Notes under the pieces: generated by a model
Seen by the model: only the letters and a program-made list of their open reading frames with translations
Told to the model about the DNA's origin: nothing
The model's database searches: none
Program-made: the position numbers and the translations under genes
Source of the DNA: Bryoerythrophyllum caledonicum
Taxonomy: Eukaryota; Streptophyta; Bryopsida; Pottiales; Pottiaceae
Direction of reading: 5' to 3'
DNA: 64,000 nucleotides
NCBI GenBank assembly: GCA_963971425.1
Contig: OZ020521.1
Coordinates: 312,501-376,500, forward strand
Shown here: piece after piece, positions 61,188 through 64,000 of the stretch
How positions within the stretch are numbered: position 1 is the stretch's first letter
Layout: the number at the start of each line of letters is the position of its first letter

Positions 61188-62144
61188 TCATTTTTCAAAA
61201 CACTTTTTAAGACATTCTTGGTGTTTAGCTTTAGAACTAAAAACACAAAAATCATCTAAAAATATTTCTATGAATTTCCTTAAATACTCTTGGAAAGCAT
61301 GTGTCATGGCTCTTTGAAAAGTAGCATGTGCATTACACAAACCGAAAGGCATCACTTTATAAGCATATGTCCCCCAATCGGTTGTGAATATGGTTAAAGG
61401 ACGATCTTCCGGGGCTATTTCAACTTGGTTATAGCCCGAGAACCCATCCAAGAAGGAACAACATTCATGACCGGCTACCCCATCAAGAATGGCATCCGTA
61501 AATGGAAGTGGAGAATAGTCTTTTTTAGTAGCACTATTCAACTTTCTGAAATCTTGACAAATGCGTAATTTCCCATTTTTCTTTGGTACTACGACAATTG
61601 GTGAGACCCACTCACTATGAGGGACGGGATATATAAATCCACACTCTATCAATTTGTCTATTTCTTCTTTAACCATTAAAGAATATTTGGGATTCATACG
61701 ATATTGTCTTTGTCTTACGGGTTTAGTGTTAGGCTCTAAGATAATTTTATGTTGACACACTTCCGGAGGGATTTCCTTTAAATCCTTATACGTCCAAGCA
61801 AATGTGTCTTTACATCCCATAAAAAAATCATACCAATTATCAAACTCTTGAGAAGACATTTTATCATAAACTTTAATACATTGTGGAATTTTGGAAGTTC
61901 CCAAATTCATTTCTATACAAGTACTTTTAGGTGGTGGTAATTCGGGGAGTTCCAAATTCATTAAATTATCAATTAATTCTTCGGAATCCGTTTCATACGA
62001 AGGTTCCAATTCTGATCCAGAATCAATCATTGAAACATTATAAATAGGGGAATTTTCCCAAGCGATTATTTCATCATCAGATTTTTCTATCTGATGTAAC
62101 GGAGTATCATATTCTCCCATTCCCAAAGGAATTAATTTAGGCAT
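61188..62144 (-). pseudogene. Gypsy pol, reverse transcriptase
   Basis: 318 codons from MPKLIPLGMGEYD with an acidic leader, then KPVRQRQYRMNPKY, SEWVSPIVVVPKKNGKLRIC, DFRKLNSATKKDYSPLPF, FLDGFSGYNQVEIA, MPFGLCNAHATFQRAM and the catalytic FLDDFCVFS (the usual YxDD box with Phe first). It ends at TGA 61188-61190 after CFEK, and translation of the same frame continues as the next feature. The ATG at 62142-62144 overlaps the end of the gag-protease frame. Confidence 0.88.
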
Positions 62145-63957
62145 ATCCTTTTTTTATCAAATTTGTTGTTTCTGTCCCCGAATCATAAGAGTCTTGAGAA
62201 GTGACATCAGTGTCATCTTCTTGTGTCTCTCCATGATATTGAGTAGGAAACATTGGTAAGACTACTTTTTTATTGTCTTTTTCTACAGTTAAGGTTCCTT
62301 TACCCCAATCTTCTCGAGCTTTAGACAATTTAAGCCAAGGTCGTCCTAACAAAATAAGATAAGAGGGTACGGATTCGGTAACCTTAAAAACTATATAATT
62401 CAATTTAAAGTCAAGACCTCCAATAGTAGTTGTTATGTTGTACAACTTCCCTAAAGGTACGACTTGGCTTTGATCGGCCATCCTTAAGATAATAGAGGTT
62501 GAAACCATTCCTTTCATATCAAGTTCTTCCATTGTATCTTTGTTCATTAGATTAACACTAGCCCCACTGTCAACTTGTACACCATCTATAAGTGTACCGT
62601 CGATCATCACATCCAAGGTGGGGGCTCCAGGGTCCAAAGATATATCATTAATTTCCACTAGTTTAGGTCTTTTCCTAACAAGGGAAGAACTTAGTTCACT
62701 TCGACACTTAGGTGCTATAGCCAACAATTGCCTCAAAGAAATTTGAGGTTGAATATTGTCCATGTTAGCTATAACATTATAAGGGTCTATCCCCTCGGCC
62801 AATTTCATGATTCTATTATGTTTTCGTTTTTTAATCCCCACGCTTGTTTCTTTTTGTATCTTTTTAGGGGTTTTATAAAAAGTTGGCCTTTCCAAGGGAA
62901 CTTCCAATTCTATAGGTATTTTATTTATTATAGAATCCGGTACAATGGTTTCCTCAATGATTGGAGGGATGTTATTTTTTACTACTCCCTCTTCTACTTC
63001 CTCAACCTCCTTACTTGGTAAAATAATTTTTTCTCTGGGAAGATCAATTATTTTAGGTTGTGGAAAAGGTAAGTCAATAGATTTTGGAAGTGTTTTTAAT
63101 TTATTTTGATTTTTGTTTTTAATTATAACATCCAAAGATTCACTATCAGAGCTACTCACTTCCTTACTCTCAGTTATTGCACGTTTAGCCTGTGATCTAG
63201 TGATATAAACTTCCTCAATTTTTGCCTTACTAACTTGGTTGACATTTCGGGTGTTATCCGAAGAACTAAATTGAACATGTTTCACCGGGTTAGGTGCAGT
63301 GCAATCATTTGCCGTATGACCATTATTCTTGCACCTTCCACAAAGTGGTACATATCCAACTTGTTTCCTTGGATTAGGACAATCTCTACTCATGTGACCC
63401 AATTCTTGACAATTGAAACATACCGGTATTTTCCCTTGTTGAGGAGGACCATACTGGTGTGTATTAGGATTTGAGGGTGGTCCATTCCAAACCGGAGCGC
63501 CAATATAATTATCATTCCATCTAGGTCTATTATCACCATTTCTATATGGAATGTTAGAATTTGGTCGTGTAAAGGGTCGTTTGGAAGTATAGCTACACGG
63601 TTGTTTAGGAGAATTATTTGGATTGTTATTATTTTTTGCATTTTCATCCTGAAGATTGGAACTAATCGCCGCTACCACTTTACCCAAATTCCAACATTTG
63701 GATACATCATGTTTCCCTCCACAAAAGGTACAACCTCCCCTAGTATTATCATCGATTGGTGTAGGGCATTCATTGGACAAGTGTCCATGTCCTTTACAAT
63801 TAGAGCACCACATATTTGTTCTTTGGTTTGTAGGTTTAGGACGTTTTTCTCTACCATTGGTTACTTGAATAGATAAATCATTTAATTTTTTCTCCAATTT
63901 AGAGACACTATCCATGACCGGATCACTTGGGGGTGCTCTTATTGCTAAAGGTTGCAC
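62137..63957 (-). CDS. Gypsy gag C-terminus with zinc knuckles and aspartic protease
   Basis: 606 codons, open from the start shown; the gag capsid region must lie beyond the right edge. Four zinc knuckles: CSNCKGHGHLSNEC (residues about 51-64), CTFCGGKHDVSKC (76-88, one residue short), CFNCQELGHMSRDC and CGRCKNNGHTANDC. A Lys/Glu/Pro-rich linker leads to a retropepsin with GVQVDSGASVNLM (about residue 466) and ILLGRPWLK. It ends LIKKGYA-stop. The 3' end overlaps pol by 8 nt in another frame, with a run of seven A just before the overlap. No defect seen in this part. Confidence 0.88.
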   Translation of the reverse strand: MQPLAIRAPPSDPVMDSVSKLEKKLNDLSIQVTNGREKRPKPTNQRTNMWCSNCKGHGHLSNECPTPIDDNTRGGCTFCGGKHDVSKCWNLGKVVAAISSNLQDENAKNNNNPNNSPKQPCSYTSKRPFTRPNSNIPYRNGDNRPRWNDNYIGAPVWNGPPSNPNTHQYGPPQQGKIPVCFNCQELGHMSRDCPNPRKQVGYVPLCGRCKNNGHTANDCTAPNPVKHVQFSSSDNTRNVNQVSKAKIEEVYITRSQAKRAITESKEVSSSDSESLDVIIKNKNQNKLKTLPKSIDLPFPQPKIIDLPREKIILPSKEVEEVEEGVVKNNIPPIIEETIVPDSIINKIPIELEVPLERPTFYKTPKKIQKETSVGIKKRKHNRIMKLAEGIDPYNVIANMDNIQPQISLRQLLAIAPKCRSELSSSLVRKRPKLVEINDISLDPGAPTLDVMIDGTLIDGVQVDSGASVNLMNKDTMEELDMKGMVSTSIILRMADQSQVVPLGKLYNITTTIGGLDFKLNYIVFKVTESVPSYLILLGRPWLKLSKAREDWGKGTLTVEKDNKKVVLPMFPTQYHGETQEDDTDVTSQDSYDSGTETTNLIKKGYA

Positions 63958-64000
63958 ATTAAGGGAACGAGGTTGGATGTTTAATGGTGGTTCTAACCAT

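Overview
The window is a transposon-rich stretch of a large eukaryotic genome. The spliced genes, an SUVR-type SET domain, Mutator-like and hAT transposases, plant-type gypsy elements and a 200-N scaffold gap all point to the plant lineage (Streptophyta). A charophyte such as Chara is my guess; no marker in the window proves the species. Nearly every coding region is broken. I see no intact host gene, tRNA, rRNA or CRISPR.

Layout. 0.5-4.9 kb: a LINE copy (- strand) split by a 2.4-kb non-autonomous DNA element, 'A' (1194-3632), with a perfect 10-bp target duplication. 5.2-6.1 kb: GC-rich degenerate minisatellite. 6.4-7.4 kb: decayed kinase-like gene. 7.7 kb: 14-bp tandem array. 8.67-31.13 kb: one EN-RT-RNase H LINE (- strand) split by a 15.4-kb DNA transposon, 'B' (12995-28383), with perfect 10-bp target duplications; removing B and one duplication rejoins the LINE reading frame. 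31.13-33.8 kb: a second, 5'-truncated LINE of the same family. 34-46.1 kb: a broken SUVR-like SET-domain gene (+) with a 3.8-kb insertion in its upstream coding part. 46.7-50.4 kb: a convergent gene (-) for a DDE transposase-like protein. 51.1-53.5 kb: a hAT transposase gene (-) crossing the assembly gap. 54.3-57.5 kb: a long retroelement-like ORF (-) with one internal stop. 59.1-64 kb: Ty3/gypsy gag-pol (-), running off the right edge.

The most interesting object is element B. It carries a Mutator-like transposase gene (+, with SWIM finger) and a divergent ten-exon gene (-) that reads as a ParB-like N-terminal domain followed by a beta-class (N4/N6-type) DNA methyltransferase domain. That architecture is known from bacteria and phages. 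Between the two genes lie a 106-bp satellite of ten units and many copies of a CTCGGCACCGAG palindrome. Elements A and B share terminal motifs (CTAG), subterminal TGAGCNN heptamer arrays and CTCGGYACCGAG palindromes, so they look like the non-autonomous and autonomous members of one family.

Most reading frames are interrupted by single stops at positions where a CAA, CAG or CGA codon would restore the frame. This fits C-to-T decay of methylated transposons. Intact ORFs of 600-860 codons without such stops argue against a reassigned genetic code.
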